This document shows positions 19,140 to 28,671 of a stretch of 62,500 nt of DNA, in pieces; the first letter of the stretch is position 1, and every line of letters starts with the position of its first letter. The DNA is from Symbiodinium natans (taxonomy: Eukaryota > Sar > Dinophyceae > Suessiales > Symbiodiniaceae). The stretch is from the NCBI GenBank assembly GCA_905221605.1, contig CAJNDS010002073.1, forward strand, positions 155,717-218,216, in the 5' to 3' direction. A program made the translations under genes and the position numbers. The notes under the pieces were generated by a model. The model was not told the origin of the DNA, ran no database searches, and saw only the letters and a list, made by a program, of their open reading frames with translations.

Positions 19140-19270
19140 GCGCGGGTGTGTGTGTGTACATACACACATATATATATATATATATGTACATATATGTAGA
19201 TATACGCATATGTAACATATATATATATATATACACACACATTTTCTATGTGTGTATATACATATGTCAT
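19140..19270. repeat. AT/GTAC/AC microsatellite
   Basis: GTGTGTGTACATACACACAT, a TA run, GTACATATATG and ACACACAC blocks. It is preceded by AAAGGCCCATGTGCCTATA, which resembles a family A left end. Confidence 0.9.
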
Positions 19271-19495
19271 TCCAGCTTCGGACCCTCCCCCCTCCTGTGA
19301 TCCGGTCTACTTTGACTCGGACATCAGAGTCAGGGGCTTAGGGCCTAGCGCGAGGTGTAGTTTGAGAGTCATGTGGGGCGAGGGTGTTTGGCTGCACTTC
19401 ACAAACCTGAAGCCCGAAGCTAAACAATAAAGCCTTTCTCCGAACGAAGGCAGTATTTTCCTTGGGCTAGGATTTTGCTCAGGGCGGCCGATGGG

Positions 19496-19621
19496 TCAGG
19501 GTTTAGGGTTCAGGGTTCAGGGTTCAGGGTTCAGGGTTTAGGGTTTAGGGTTTAGGGTTTAGGGTTTAGGGTTTAGGGTTTAGGGTTTAGGGTTTAGGGT
19601 TTAGGGTTTAGGGTTTAGGGT
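19496..19621 (+). repeat. Telomeric tract with TTCAGGG block
   Basis: Four TTCAGGG units followed by about 12 perfect TTTAGGG units. Confidence 0.97.
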
Positions 19622-19703
19622 CAGCTTGTGACTGAGGAGCCACTTGAAAGCCAAGTCCCTGACTCGTCGCCGAAGCATCTTATGCGGCAGAGCATGTTAT
19701 CTG

Positions 19704-19840
19704 TTGGGATGTTCCCCCTTACACTAGCAGTCCCTAACAGGGTTTAGGGTTTAGGGTTTAGGGGGCCCTTAATGGGGATTCTAGTACCCCCGAGTATCAT
19801 CCCTACTAAGGACTGTCAGTATAATCCCTTCCCCCTAATA
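19704..19840. repeat. Family B element carrying a telomeric tract
   Basis: TTGGGATGTTCCCCCTTACA, CTAGCAGTCC at the left, and AAGGACTGTCAGTATAATCC at the right. Three TTTAGGG units (19740-19763) lie where the copy at 35073 reads directly from CAGTCC to TTAATACGGATTC. Confidence 0.8.
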
Positions 19841-19849
19841 TTAAACGGG

Positions 19850-20480
19850 GGGGGCTCCCCCCCCCCCCCCCTTTAAAACTTCGAAACCTGTTTTTATAAT
19901 TAGGGGGTATTTATCGAAATGTCATAATTCATTGTAGTGAGGTAGGCTGTGGAGAGCCAGGCTCACAGGCAGCTGACAGACAGCTTCGTGCTGCCAAAAG
20001 ACGGGCCTCTAATTAAACCCTAAACCCTTAACCTTAATCCCTAATCCCTTAACCCTAGACCCCCAACCCTAAACCCTCTGAGGGTTTTATTGGTGTTGAA
20101 GGATTTCTTGGAGGCCTGAACCCCCCCCCCCCCTAATTCGGAATAGGGGTTTAAAGGCGGGGTTGGTTTCGGCAGGATCTTCCGGAAAGTGTTTTTTTAT
20201 TATTAGGGTTGCCTTTAAAAAAGGGGGAAGGGATTAAAGGGGGAACATCCCAAGTTATCTGTTCTTTAGCCGCCAGCCGTTTCAGATGCTTGCTAAGCCA
20301 ACAGTTGAACTTCAATTGTTTTGGGCTTCCTTGTTCAGTAGGGGTAAAAAAGTTTGAGCTTTTTTCCCTTTGGCTGTTGGAGAAGTAAGTATGGATCCTA
20401 TATGGTTTTAAGGTTGGGGGTGCAGATAGGTCGTGCCGGGGTTTTGCGCCACCTCCTGAACCCTACAAAATTTAAAAGCT
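19850..20480. other. Mixed unique DNA with C-runs and a family B end
   Basis: C-runs at 19857-19872 and 20120-20133, a short CCCTAAACCC/CCCTTAACC block at 20016-20080, and GGGGGAACATCCCAAG at 20240-20255, which is a family B right terminus without its partner. No gene seen. Confidence 0.5.
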
Positions 20481-20615
20481 ACCAAGTCTTCGAGGGAGAG
20501 GGGGTCTAAGGGGGTTAGGTAAATCAATGTTTCTCAATACTCCAAGCAAGTTCCTTCGGTCCTTCAGCTGCAAAGTCTGCGACTTTTCCGGCCGTTGTGG
20601 CGAAGCCAATCTTAA

Positions 20616-20690
20616 CCCTAAACCTATATACACCCTAAACCCTAAACCCTAAACCCCAAACCCTAAACCCATCTTAACCCTAAACCCTAC
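20616..20690 (-). repeat. Telomeric tract CCCTAAA, broken
   Basis: Two groups of CCCTAAA, each preceded by ATCTTAACCCTAAACC, one at about 20609 and one at about 20670. This is a small duplication flanking the tract. Confidence 0.85.
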
Positions 20691-20912
20691 AGCTGAGGTG
20701 TCCTTCGGGTGACGACTTCTTGCAACATCTTGCCCGAGGGCGCTGCCATGGGGGGAAACTCATCAACCTTGGCCTCAACCACGGCTCCTGGTCTGAATGT
20801 GTAGGGTTGGGCTTAGGGTTTAGGGTTCAGGGTTCACGGGTTCGGTCCTGGTTGCTTCAGTCAATCTGCGCCGATGCAGGGTTGCTTCACACCCGGACAT
20901 GGCGCTGCACTC

Positions 20913-21092
20913 TCCCTAAGCGTCCATGTACCTCTGTTGTGGTCTCCGAAGTACTTCATAGGGGTCTTTATTATGAGGGGATCCGATTATTTGGGGGTCT
21001 ACATTAGGGGTCCCCTATTTTCGCAAACCCCCAGAAGCATATACTTGGGCCTTAAAGGGGTCCCATAGAGTAGCTTTAGGCCCAAATAATCA
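20913..21092. repeat. Family A copy containing a family G copy
   Basis: The left end CCCTAAGCGTCCATGTACCT and the inner and right part CATATACTTGGGCCTTAAAG, GGTCCCATAGAGTAGC are family A. Family G (20946-21032: TCTCCGAAGTACTTCATAGG to TATTTTCGCAAACCCCCA) lies between them. The right arm of A dissolves into the following ACATATAT array. Confidence 0.75.
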
Positions 21093-21318
21093 TACATATA
21101 TATATATAAGCATACATATATACATATATACATATATACATATATACATATATACATATATACATAGATACATAGATACATAGATACATAGATACATAGA
21201 TACATAGATACATATATACATATATACATATATACATATATACATATATACATATATACATATATACATATATACATATAGAAATATGCATATACATATA
21301 TATATATATATGTGTGTG
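21093..21318. repeat. ACATATAT / ACATAGAT microsatellite
   Basis: Blocks of TATACATA, then six TAGATACA, then TATACATA again. All six frames give tyrosine/isoleucine/cysteine peptides that are not genes. Confidence 0.97.
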
Positions 21319-21404
21319 TACACACTTTGTGGGTACATGGATTCCTCAGGGTCTGCGCCGTCATTTCAAACGCGCTTTCGGTGCACAGTTTTGACACGGA
21401 AGCA

Positions 21405-21475
21405 CAACCCCCAACCCCCAAACCCCTAACCCCTAAACCCTTAAACCCTAAATCCTACACCCTAAACCCTAAACC
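21405..21475 (-). repeat. Telomeric tract CCCTAAA, variant
   Basis: CCCCCAACCCCCAAACCCCTAA units giving way to CCCTAAA and TCCTACA. Confidence 0.88.
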
Positions 21476-21572
21476 GCACATCTTCTGTCAGGCGAAGCCA
21501 CCGGCCTCATCACCGGCAAAAGTGTCCTTGAAGGCAGATGTTGGGTGCGTCCCCTGAAAAAAGTCCTTAAAT

Positions 21573-21673
21573 CTTAGTGGTCCAAAACCCAACTTTTCAA
21601 CTTGTGGGCTTCTTATAAGGTAGTTTATTCTGAAAGTTTCAACTTTTATTTCCGTCATTTTTTGGCCAGTAAG
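21573..21673. repeat. Family K element
   Basis: CTTAGTGGTCCAAAACCCA at the left and TTTTTTGGCCAGTAAG at the right are inverted. The interior CTTTTCAACTT, GGTAGTTTATTC and CAACTTTTATTTCCGT matches the copy at 27201-27293. Confidence 0.75.
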
Positions 21674-21785
21674 AGTTCTTAGTAGCTGAGTGAGCACACT
21701 TTACACATTTTGGGATACTATAATCCCCTATAGAACTGAGAGTGTACACTTTTTTTGGGGCTGATGAACTCAGCAACTAAGAACT
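21674..21785. repeat. Family J element, 18-bp terminal inverted repeats
   Basis: AGTTCTTAGTAGCTGAGT at the left and ACTCAGCAACTAAGAACT at the right pair at 17 of 18 positions. It is 112 bp, non-coding, and begins where the family K copy ends. Confidence 0.85.
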
Positions 21786-22085
21786 TGCACAGAGCAGCAA
21801 GTGAAGGCTGCTGTAGAGGTTTTGTGTTGTCTTGCTTGATGGTTCTAAAACCTTCATTAGTCGACCTAGCACCTTCGGTTGCAGGGCTCGAAGTGCTAGG
21901 GCTTAGGCTTTTTGAAGTGGATTGCTGTTGTAGCAGTTCGAAGTTCAGTGCTACATTTGGTTTGTGTTTTTTCTGCAGAACAAAAGCTGCGCGAAGTCCT
22001 CTGGACACCGAACAGAAAGACACCGCTTAGTTTCATAGTCGTTTGTTTGTTCAATCATTGCTTCGATGCACGCACGCACACACAT

Positions 22086-22087
<2 letters not shown>

Positions 22088-22123
<36 letters not shown>

Positions 22124-22160
22124 ATAGATGTATACATATATCTATATATACTCACTCGCA
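22088..22160. repeat. TA microsatellite
   Basis: CACACACATAGATATATA followed by a long TA run and GTATAGATGTATACAT. Confidence 0.95.
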
Positions 22161-22586
22161 ATTCCCTGCATCATCATGAAAGTAGAACGAAGACATGCAA
22201 AGACACGTGTGAAAGTGAAAGGAAACAAAGGTTTTGTTCAGGCGTGTAAGGGTTTTTGAAGGATTCATCTTTTGTTCTTTTGCACCCCCCCCCCCCCCCA
22301 CAAACACAAATCATCACATAATGACAGCAAACCCTAAACCCTCAAACAGGCCAGTCTCATGCTGAGTCCCAGCGGCACTTTCCGCACGCTCTGGGACTTA
22401 ATCAGCCACTTGGACTTCAAGGAAACGAAAAGGGTTTTTGGGTTTAAGGATAGGCGTGAAAGCTAACCTGCCGAAAAGCAGTCTTCGGGTACTTCGGGTT
22501 CTTAAGGTCATCATGGCAAGCCTATTCGTGTTATACATGTTGCCGGAGAAAGACAAGGACAAGGACTTGCAGCAGGTTTTTCAGGG

Positions 22587-22755
22587 CCCCCTAAACCCTA
22601 AACCCTAAACCCCAAACCCCAAAAACCCTAAACCCAAACCCCAGCCCTGAACCCTAAAACCCAAAACCCTAAATCCTGAACCCTAAACCCTAAACCCTAA
22701 ACCCTAGTTAGGCCCCAGCTTAAACCCTAAAACCTAAACCCTAACTCCTGAACCC
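22587..22755 (-). repeat. Telomeric tract CCCTAAA, mixed variants
   Basis: CCCCAAA, CCCTAAAA and CCCTGAA variants with a clean group at 22680-22705. Confidence 0.9.
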
Positions 22756-22859
22756 GGAGTCCCAAACCCCTGAGCCCCATGGGTTCCCCCTTCCCGTGGG
22801 TGCCGACTCGCCCTCCCAAGTCGACTGTGGTCGTTTACTATGTACAGGAAGTCAGAAAC

Positions 22860-22935
22860 GGTTTGGGGTTTCGGGTTTAGGGTTTAGGGTTTAGGGTTTA
22901 GGGTTTAAGGTTTAGGGTTGAGGGTTGAGGGTTTA
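22860..22935 (+). repeat. Telomeric tract TTTAGGG
   Basis: About ten units, the last ones TTGAGGG. Confidence 0.92.
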
Positions 22936-23160
22936 GGCGAAACCCTCATGTCGGACGAATGCCCTGAACCCTGAGCCCCCAACTCCAACCAAGGCACAGT
23001 AGGTGCAGGCCACCCTGAAATCAGGCGAACGCTCAGCCCAACCCTAAAGCCCCCAAGCCTGAAAGTTCTTACTGAACCCCAACAACCCAAACCTCACTGA
23101 AACCCCCAAAAAACTCAAAGAGCAGGCCTCATGATCTTGATGAAGGACCTGGGAACCGGG

Positions 23161-23312
23161 TGGGGATTTCCGAAATTCGGGGTACCTTGTTGGGGTCCTT
23201 ATCCTAAGGGAATCACCCTAAACCCTAAACCCTAAACCCTAAACCCTAAACCCTACTATTTGGGGGTCTATCTCAGGGGTCCCGTACTTTCGTAAAGCCC
23301 CAGGTCTTCCAC
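23161..23312. repeat. Family G element carrying a telomeric tract
   Basis: GGGATTTCCGAAATTCGGGG at the left and CCCGTACTTTCGTAAAGCCCC at the right. In the middle AAGGGAATC is followed by five to six CCCTAAA units (23216-23256) and then CTATTTGGGGGTCTA. Copies without a tract read AAGGGAATCCTGTTATTTGG. Confidence 0.85.
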
Positions 23313-23378
23313 TCGTCGGGTCTGAGGGTTGAGCCGTCGAGTGTTTAGGGCTGAGCGTTCGATCTCAGGGTTTTGGAG

Positions 23379-23630
23379 TTTAGGGTTTAGGCATAGGGTT
23401 TAGGGTTTAGGGTTTAGGGTTTAGGGTTTAGGGTTTAGGGTTTAGGGTTTAGGGTTTGGGTTTAGGGTTTAGGGTTAGGGTTTAGGGTTTAGGGTTTAGG
23501 GTTTAGGGTTTAGGGTTTAGGGTTTAGGGTTTAGGGTTTAGGGTTTAGGGTTTAGGAGTTAGGGTTTAGGGTTTAGGGTTTAGGGTTTAGGGTTTAGGGT
23601 TTAGGGTTTAGGGTTTAGGGTTTAGGGTTT
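23379..23630 (+). repeat. Longest uniform telomeric tract in the window
   Basis: About 35 TTTAGGG units over 250 bases with only four or five irregular ones (GCATAGGG, TTTGGG, TTAGGG, TTTAGGAG). It ends TTTACCCTAAGCCC, a tiny head-to-head junction. Confidence 0.97.
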
Positions 23631-23781
23631 ACCCTAAGCCCAAGAGGTTTAAGTAAAGTGTTTAGAGTTGCGGGGGTTTTCACTCGGGGCTGAATCGTTT
23701 GAAAAGGTGTAGACTGAGGTCTGAAGAGTTGAGAGGAGACTGTTGCGAACTGAGGGTTAGGCCCTGACTCCCCTTTGCTAT

Positions 23782-24182
23782 AAACCCTAAACCCTAAACC
23801 CTCAACCCTAAACCCTAAAGCCTAAAACCCCTCAACCCTAAGCCCGCAACTGAACTCCACCAGCTGGGACCCCGAAGTTTGCCTTGACCCTGTGCCGCCC
23901 TTCTAAAGAACTCCGTGGCATTTGTTGGGTGTTCATCCGTGAAGTTTCGGGTTTAGGGTTCAGGGTTTAGGGTTCAGGGTTTAGGGTTTCGGATTCAGGG
24001 TTTAGGGTTTCGGGTTTAGTGTTCTGCCTCGGCACGAATGTCTTGATCGATGGCAGGTCCTCGATGTTCCCCAATCTCAGTCAGACCGCTGCATTTTCAG
24101 GATTTCCTGCCAAATCGGTGTTGGGGTTTAGGGTTTAGGGCTAAGGGCTAAGGGTTTACGGTTGAGGGTGTAGGGTTTAGGG
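23782..24182. repeat. Three degenerate tracts in mixed orientation
   Basis: 23782-23850 CCCTAAA with CCCTCAA variants; 23945-24020 TTTAGGG/TTCAGGG/TTTCGGG; 24123-24182 TTTAGGG/CTAAGGG. Unique DNA lies between. Confidence 0.88.
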
Positions 24183-24189
24183 CGCGTAT

Positions 24190-24730
24190 GCTCCTGGCCA
24201 GAGGAGGCCCTTCTTCCCTTTGTTTAAGGGCAGGCTTTTTTGCTTCGTTGCACCAAAAAGGTACGGTTGTCATTCCTTGGTTACTCTTGGGTCAAGACCC
24301 GCCTCTTCTGGGTCCTGGCCCGAAAAGCAAGTAAGAGAAGGCTCCCTTGGTTTCTTTCGAGGGAGGCGTGGCAAGGAGCTTTTGGGCAAAAAGGGGTCGG
24401 AAGCAAACAACTTTCTGAGTATGATCTGCGAACTTTTGTGTGTGTTGCGTGTTGCCTTTATCTGGCTTGGCTGTCAGCACTTTCTTGACCTTGAGTGACC
24501 CCAAACGTGTCCTCTCACGCCATTCATCCTCTGAACCCGGACTCCAGGTAAATCTCAAAAAGCAACACCCACTGCCAGTGAAATCGAGCGCCATGTGGAA
24601 ATCTCAGCCCGAAACCCTTAAAGTGGCCCATTCGAAGAACCCACGGCATAGCTGCGAGGGCATGTCCGGATGTTTCCAATTTGTCTGGCCAGTGCAGTCA
24701 TCGGGAGGGGTCTTCTTGCTTGGAGGTTGA
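24190..24730. other. Unique segment, no gene recognised
   Basis: Overlapping frames of 82-100 codons on both strands, without recognisable similarity. CATTCCTTGGTTACTCTTGG, GTCAAGACCC near 24270-24299 resembles a family E right end. Confidence 0.4.
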
Positions 24731-24731
24731 A

Positions 24732-24821
24732 AACCCTAAACCCTAAACCCTAAACCCTAAACCCTAAACCCTAAACCCTAAACCCTAAACCCTAAACCCT
24801 AAACCCTAAACCCTAAACCCC
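24732..24821 (-). repeat. Telomeric tract, about 13 perfect CCCTAAA
   Basis: No variant units. Flanks GGTTGAAAA and CATCTCGTG. Confidence 0.97.
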
Positions 24822-24915
24822 ATCTCGTGTTCGGCGCGTGCTGGGAGGACGTCGTCTCGTTGCCCCTGGTGTTGGTGGGGGTACACATGGAGTCCGTCTT
24901 CTCCACGTGGCAGGC

Positions 24916-25152
24916 TTGGGGCTTTTTGTTTAGGGCTTGGGGTTTGGGTTTTGGGTTTCGGGTTTGGGGTTTAGGGTTTGCGGCTTGGGTTTGGGGATTT
25001 GGTGGTTGGGGATTTGGGGCTTGGGGTTTGGGGTTTGGGATTTAGGGGCTGTTGGGTTTGGGGATTGGGGGCTTAGGGTTTGGGGTTCAGGGGCTGTTTG
25101 GCTTGGGGCTTGGGGTTTGGGGTTTTGGGGCTTGGGGTTTGGGTTTTTGGGT
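24916..25152 (+). repeat. GCTTGGGGTTTGGGG degenerate block
   Basis: Built mostly of TTTGGGG, CTTGGGG and TTTGGG units. The glycine/leucine/tryptophan frames here are repeat translations. Confidence 0.9.
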
Positions 25153-25159
25153 GATACAT

Positions 25160-25625
25160 TGATACATGTAGTTCTCGACTAGCTGAATGTCCGTGCCCGT
25201 AATCGATAATATCAAGGCGGCAGATTCAGTAGATGATTCAGTCCAGAAAACTTTGAAAGTGATAAACCCATGTACTTCTGCAAAATCCTCACGCTTACAC
25301 CTTGCTCTTACATGAGCAAATCTGTCCTGTGACGTCAGCTGAGCATTGGCATATCGAAGTTACACCTGAAATCTGAAGATCCGACGGTTGAGACTGAACC
25401 CACACCCCTATAGACCCGATTATGACACTTTTTCCTCGTTGCTACAGAGGCCTTGTTGAAGCCTATTCGTCTTCACAGGGTTTTAATGCTGGCCAACTCA
25501 GAATATAGCGCCTGGAAAGGCAATTTCTGTGCTGTCTCTGATCTTCTGGTCCCTTGACATAGTCGTGTCGTTCTTCACCGGCTATTTCTCCAAGGCTGGG
25601 CAGAAAACAACTCCCTTGCTTTCAG
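25160..25625. other. Unique tract-free segment, no gene recognised
   Basis: About 470 bases without telomeric words or named elements and without an open frame of note. I see nothing diagnostic. Confidence 0.4.
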
Positions 25626-25627
25626 AT

Positions 25628-25783
25628 CCACGCATCTACGGTTTTAGGGTTTAGGATTTATGGATGTCTGACCCTAAACCCTAAACCCTAAACCCTAAAC
25701 CCTAAACCCTAAACCCTAAACCCTAAACCCTAAACCCTAAACCCTAAACCCTAAACCCTAAACCCTAATTAAGATGCGTGGAG
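25628..25783. repeat. Foldback with telomeric arms
   Basis: TCCACGCATCT (25628-25638) and AGATGCGTGGA (25773-25783) are perfect inverted 11-mers. Inside the left arm is TTTTAGGGTTTAGG, and inside the right arm is a 14-unit CCCTAAA tract (25671-25768). The whole could form a stem with a telomeric loop. Confidence 0.8.
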
Positions 25784-26258
25784 TATATCTGTGGTGATCG
25801 GCTTGACAAACTGAAGCCCTTGAACCCTCCAATTCCCGACAAAAGAACTCGGCAGAACCATGCGAAGGCCCAGCTGCTTCGCCCGAAACGGACTTGCCCA
25901 GGGCCCTCATGTCGAACCCTAAAGCCTAAGTCCTAAATCCTAAACCCTAGACCCTCGACACGAAACCACAAAGCCTCTACCCTGATCCCAACCCTGGGCT
26001 TCAACTGCAGTTGGTTGAGGGTTTAGGGTTGCGTTTTCTTGGGTTGACTTGAGGTCTTTCTATTCTTTTCATCCAAACCATGACCGAAATTGGGTAGCCC
26101 AGAGGAAGGGACTATAGTCGGAGGCCAAAGCATGCACCCTATGCCCTACACCCCCGACGTGCGCGTAAACTTGTGCTGCAAATCCTTGACCCCACCAGCC
26201 CAGAAACTGTCGGAGCAAACATGCAACAGCTCACCAGGGCTTGGTACCCCATGCACCA

Positions 26259-26368
26259 TAGGGTTTAGGGTTTAGGCTAGTTTAGGGTTTAGGCTAGTTT
26301 AGGGTTTGGGGTTTAGGGTTTAGGGTTTAGGGTTTGGGGTTTAGGGTTTAGGCTAGTTTAGGGTTTCG
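26259..26368 (+). repeat. TTTAGGG tract with CTAGTTTAGGG units
   Basis: TTTAGGCTAGTTTAGGG occurs three times among ordinary heptamers. Confidence 0.92.
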
Positions 26369-26489
26369 GGTCGTTGGGACAGCGGTTGGTGTAGGACTGT
26401 CGGGTTCAGGGGACAGCTCCTAGGATGCTCGGGATCTTCTCCAGTACGGGCTTCAGGGCTCCTCAAGCTTTGAACACTCAGCTGCCAAG

Positions 26490-26775
26490 CGTTTGGGGTT
26501 TAGGGTTTAGGGTTTAGGGTTTAGGGTCCAAGAGACGAAGCGACGTGAGGGCACACTGGTTCTCGACCAGCGCCGCGTTGCTCTTCAGTACTTGAGCGGC
26601 TTGGCCCCTGTCCCCGGTGTTGGGTTTAGGGTTCAGGGTTAGGGTTTAGGGTTTACGTGTAGGGTTTAGGGTTTCGGGTTTCGGGTTTAGGGTTTAGGGT
26701 TTAGGGTTTAGGGCTTAGGGTTCAGGGTTCAGGGTTCAGGGTTCAGGGTTCAGGGTTCAGGGTTCAGGGTTTAGA
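26490..26775 (+). repeat. Two TTTAGGG/TTCAGGG tracts
   Basis: 26490-26527 is clean TTTAGGG. 26620-26775 has TTTAGGG with TTTCGGG, then seven consecutive TTCAGGG units. Confidence 0.93.
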
Positions 26776-26790
26776 CTTTTCCCCCTTTGT

Positions 26791-26921
26791 CCCCCTGGTT
26801 CTTGTAGGGAATGAGGGAATGAGATACCACTGTTAATCCCTTACATTTAGAGGGTTTTTGTTGGACCCTAAACCCTAAACCCTAAACCCTAAATCCTCAT
26901 TCCCTACGAAGAACCAGGGGG
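26791..26921. repeat. Family D element carrying a telomeric tract
   Basis: CCCCCTGGTTCTTGTAGGGA at the left is mirrored by TCCCTACGAAGAACCAGGGGG at the right (20 of 21 paired). In the right half GGACCC runs directly into four CCCTAAA units (26866-26894) before CTCATTCCCTAC. The copy at 9727 has GGACCCCTAATTCCC here. Confidence 0.9.
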
Positions 26922-26999
26922 TTGTTTGTGAGGGTTCAGGGTGGGTTTTGTCTGAGGCTTCGGCTGGGTTTTTAATGCGAGGTCACACGAGGTGGGATG

Positions 27000-27126
27000 C
27001 CCTAAACCCTAAACCCTAAACCCTAAACCCTAAACCCTAAACCCTAAACCCTTTTCTAACAGTCCTTAGCAGGGATTGCTTTTAGTACCCCCGAGTATAG
27101 TCCCTCTCAAGGACTGTTAGTATGGT
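27000..27126. repeat. Telomeric tract replacing the left end of a family B copy
   Basis: Seven perfect CCCTAAA units (27000-27052) run into TTTTCTAACAGTCCTTAGCA, and the remainder of family B follows to GGACTGTTAGTATGG. The expected left terminus TTGGGATGTTCCC is missing. Confidence 0.8.
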
Positions 27127-27177
27127 TCAGGGTTTCTCGGTGCGGGGCCTTGCAACCCTGCAAGCGTTCCAAAACTA

Positions 27178-27318
27178 GAACCCCTAGCCGCAAAGACACC
27201 CTTACTGGTTCAAAACCCAGCTTTTCAACTTTTGGGCTTCTGAAAAGGTAGTTTATTCCAACTTTTATTTCCGTGGGTTTTGGGGCCAGTAAGTAGAATC
27301 CCTAGCCACAAAGACACC
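27178..27318. repeat. Family K element flanked by 23-bp direct repeats
   Basis: The element is 27201-27293 (CTTACTGGTTCAAAACCCA ... TGGGTTTTGGGGCCAGTAAG). It is bracketed by 27178-27200 and 27296-27318, which match at 21 of 23 positions around CCCTAGCC(G/A)CAAAGACACC. Confidence 0.85.
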
Positions 27319-27452
27319 AGAAGCCTGAACCGCTAAATCCTGAGCCTCCCTCCAAAGCAGCAGCGGGAAGGTTCACGGTGCATGGGTGCATGAAGCCCCT
27401 GCTGCCCGAAGCATTGAACTCGCAATGCGGCTAGAGTTCTGTACAAACCCAC

Positions 27453-27530
27453 TGGGGTTTAGGGTTTAGGGTTTAGGGTTTTAGGGTTTAGGGTTTAGGG
27501 CTTAGGGTTTAGGGTTTAGGGTTTAGGGTA
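27453..27530 (+). repeat. Telomeric tract TTTAGGG
   Basis: Eleven units with one TTTTAGGG and one CTTAGGG. Confidence 0.95.
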
Positions 27531-27534
27531 GTCA

Positions 27535-28410
27535 TCACTAGTCCCTGTATCTTAACATCCAAAGCCGTTGGCTGGCATCCATACGTTGGTCACGATTCTT
27601 TCGCTTTTGGTGTCCAATGGCCAAAATCACAGTCCCCTGTCCCCCTCCCCCCCCCGCCCCACCGCACCCCTCCCTCCCCAGGCCACTCCCAAACTGCTTA
27701 AGGTATTTCCAGGAAAGAGGGGATGGGGGCGAGGAGGGGGGGGTGGGGGGGACGAGGGGGAGGGGATGCCCTGGGGGTTACCAATGTTGTTGTACTAGAA
27801 GTACAAACAACAGAACCCACCAAATATCACAAGGACACAGCTCCAATTGGGCAGAGGTGAGTTGGATCCTGGACCCTAAACCCCAAGCCCCTAAATCCTA
27901 AACCTAAACCCTAAACTCTAAGCTACACAGCCTTCGCTAGGAACCTGGTTCCTCTTGGACGTCCTTGTGATCACCAACGATATCTTGGTGCAAGCCAGCG
28001 TTTACAGCCAAGATCTTGCGCAAGAGACAGCTGTGGCCCGATTCCTCCGCTTCCTTCGACTGATACGTGCCCCGTCGATGTCAGAAACCCGACACCCTAA
28101 GCCCTAATCCCTAAACCCTAAACCCTAAGCCCTAAGTCCGCAGCCCCTCAGCCGGACAAGCAGCTTGGCGTAGTTTCTTCCTGGCGAGTCAGGAGGTGTT
28201 TGCCTAAAGTTTGTCATGTGCTTGCTTGTGTTCGTACAATAAAAAGATGTAACGTTCGGGTAAATGAAAAATATATCACTATATATATGTAGAATTAATT
28301 GATGGGGTCCTGCTGGAGCTCTCGATATTGCCGCTGAGGAGGTTCCCATGGTGTGAGCGATGTGGGTTGGCGCATGTTGGCACACATGTTGTTACCAGCT
28401 CGGTTGATTG
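27535..28410. other. Mostly unique DNA with short tracts
   Basis: C/G-rich low complexity at 27635-27775, small CCCTAAA tracts at 27872-27925 and 28090-28138. Open frames overlap and are not recognised. Confidence 0.45.
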
Positions 28411-28524
28411 CTAGGATGCCCAGTAGTGCCCTTATTCCTTTTTTTGGGGGGGTTAGGTTCCCTTATAAACCCCTTTAAACAAAAAAGGGTACCCTTTTTA
28501 ATCCTGGGTTACTGAGCATCCTAG
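28411..28524 (+). repeat. Family E element with 9-bp perfect ends
   Basis: CTAGGATGC and GCATCCTAG are perfectly inverted. Inside are CCCTTATTCCTTTTTTTGGG, TTAGGTTCCCTTATAAACCC and AAAAAAGGGTACCC, as in the other family E copies. Confidence 0.8.
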
Positions 28525-28671
28525 ATTGAATCTGCGCAGCTTTTGCTCCATCGACCCGCATCTGTTTAACAGTGCTGTGGCGATGTGGCTTGAGAATAGC
28601 TTTCCAGTGACAAGGTTTTTTGGATCGATACAAGCATACCAGCCCGTGCAGAAGCAAGGGGCTTGACATGT

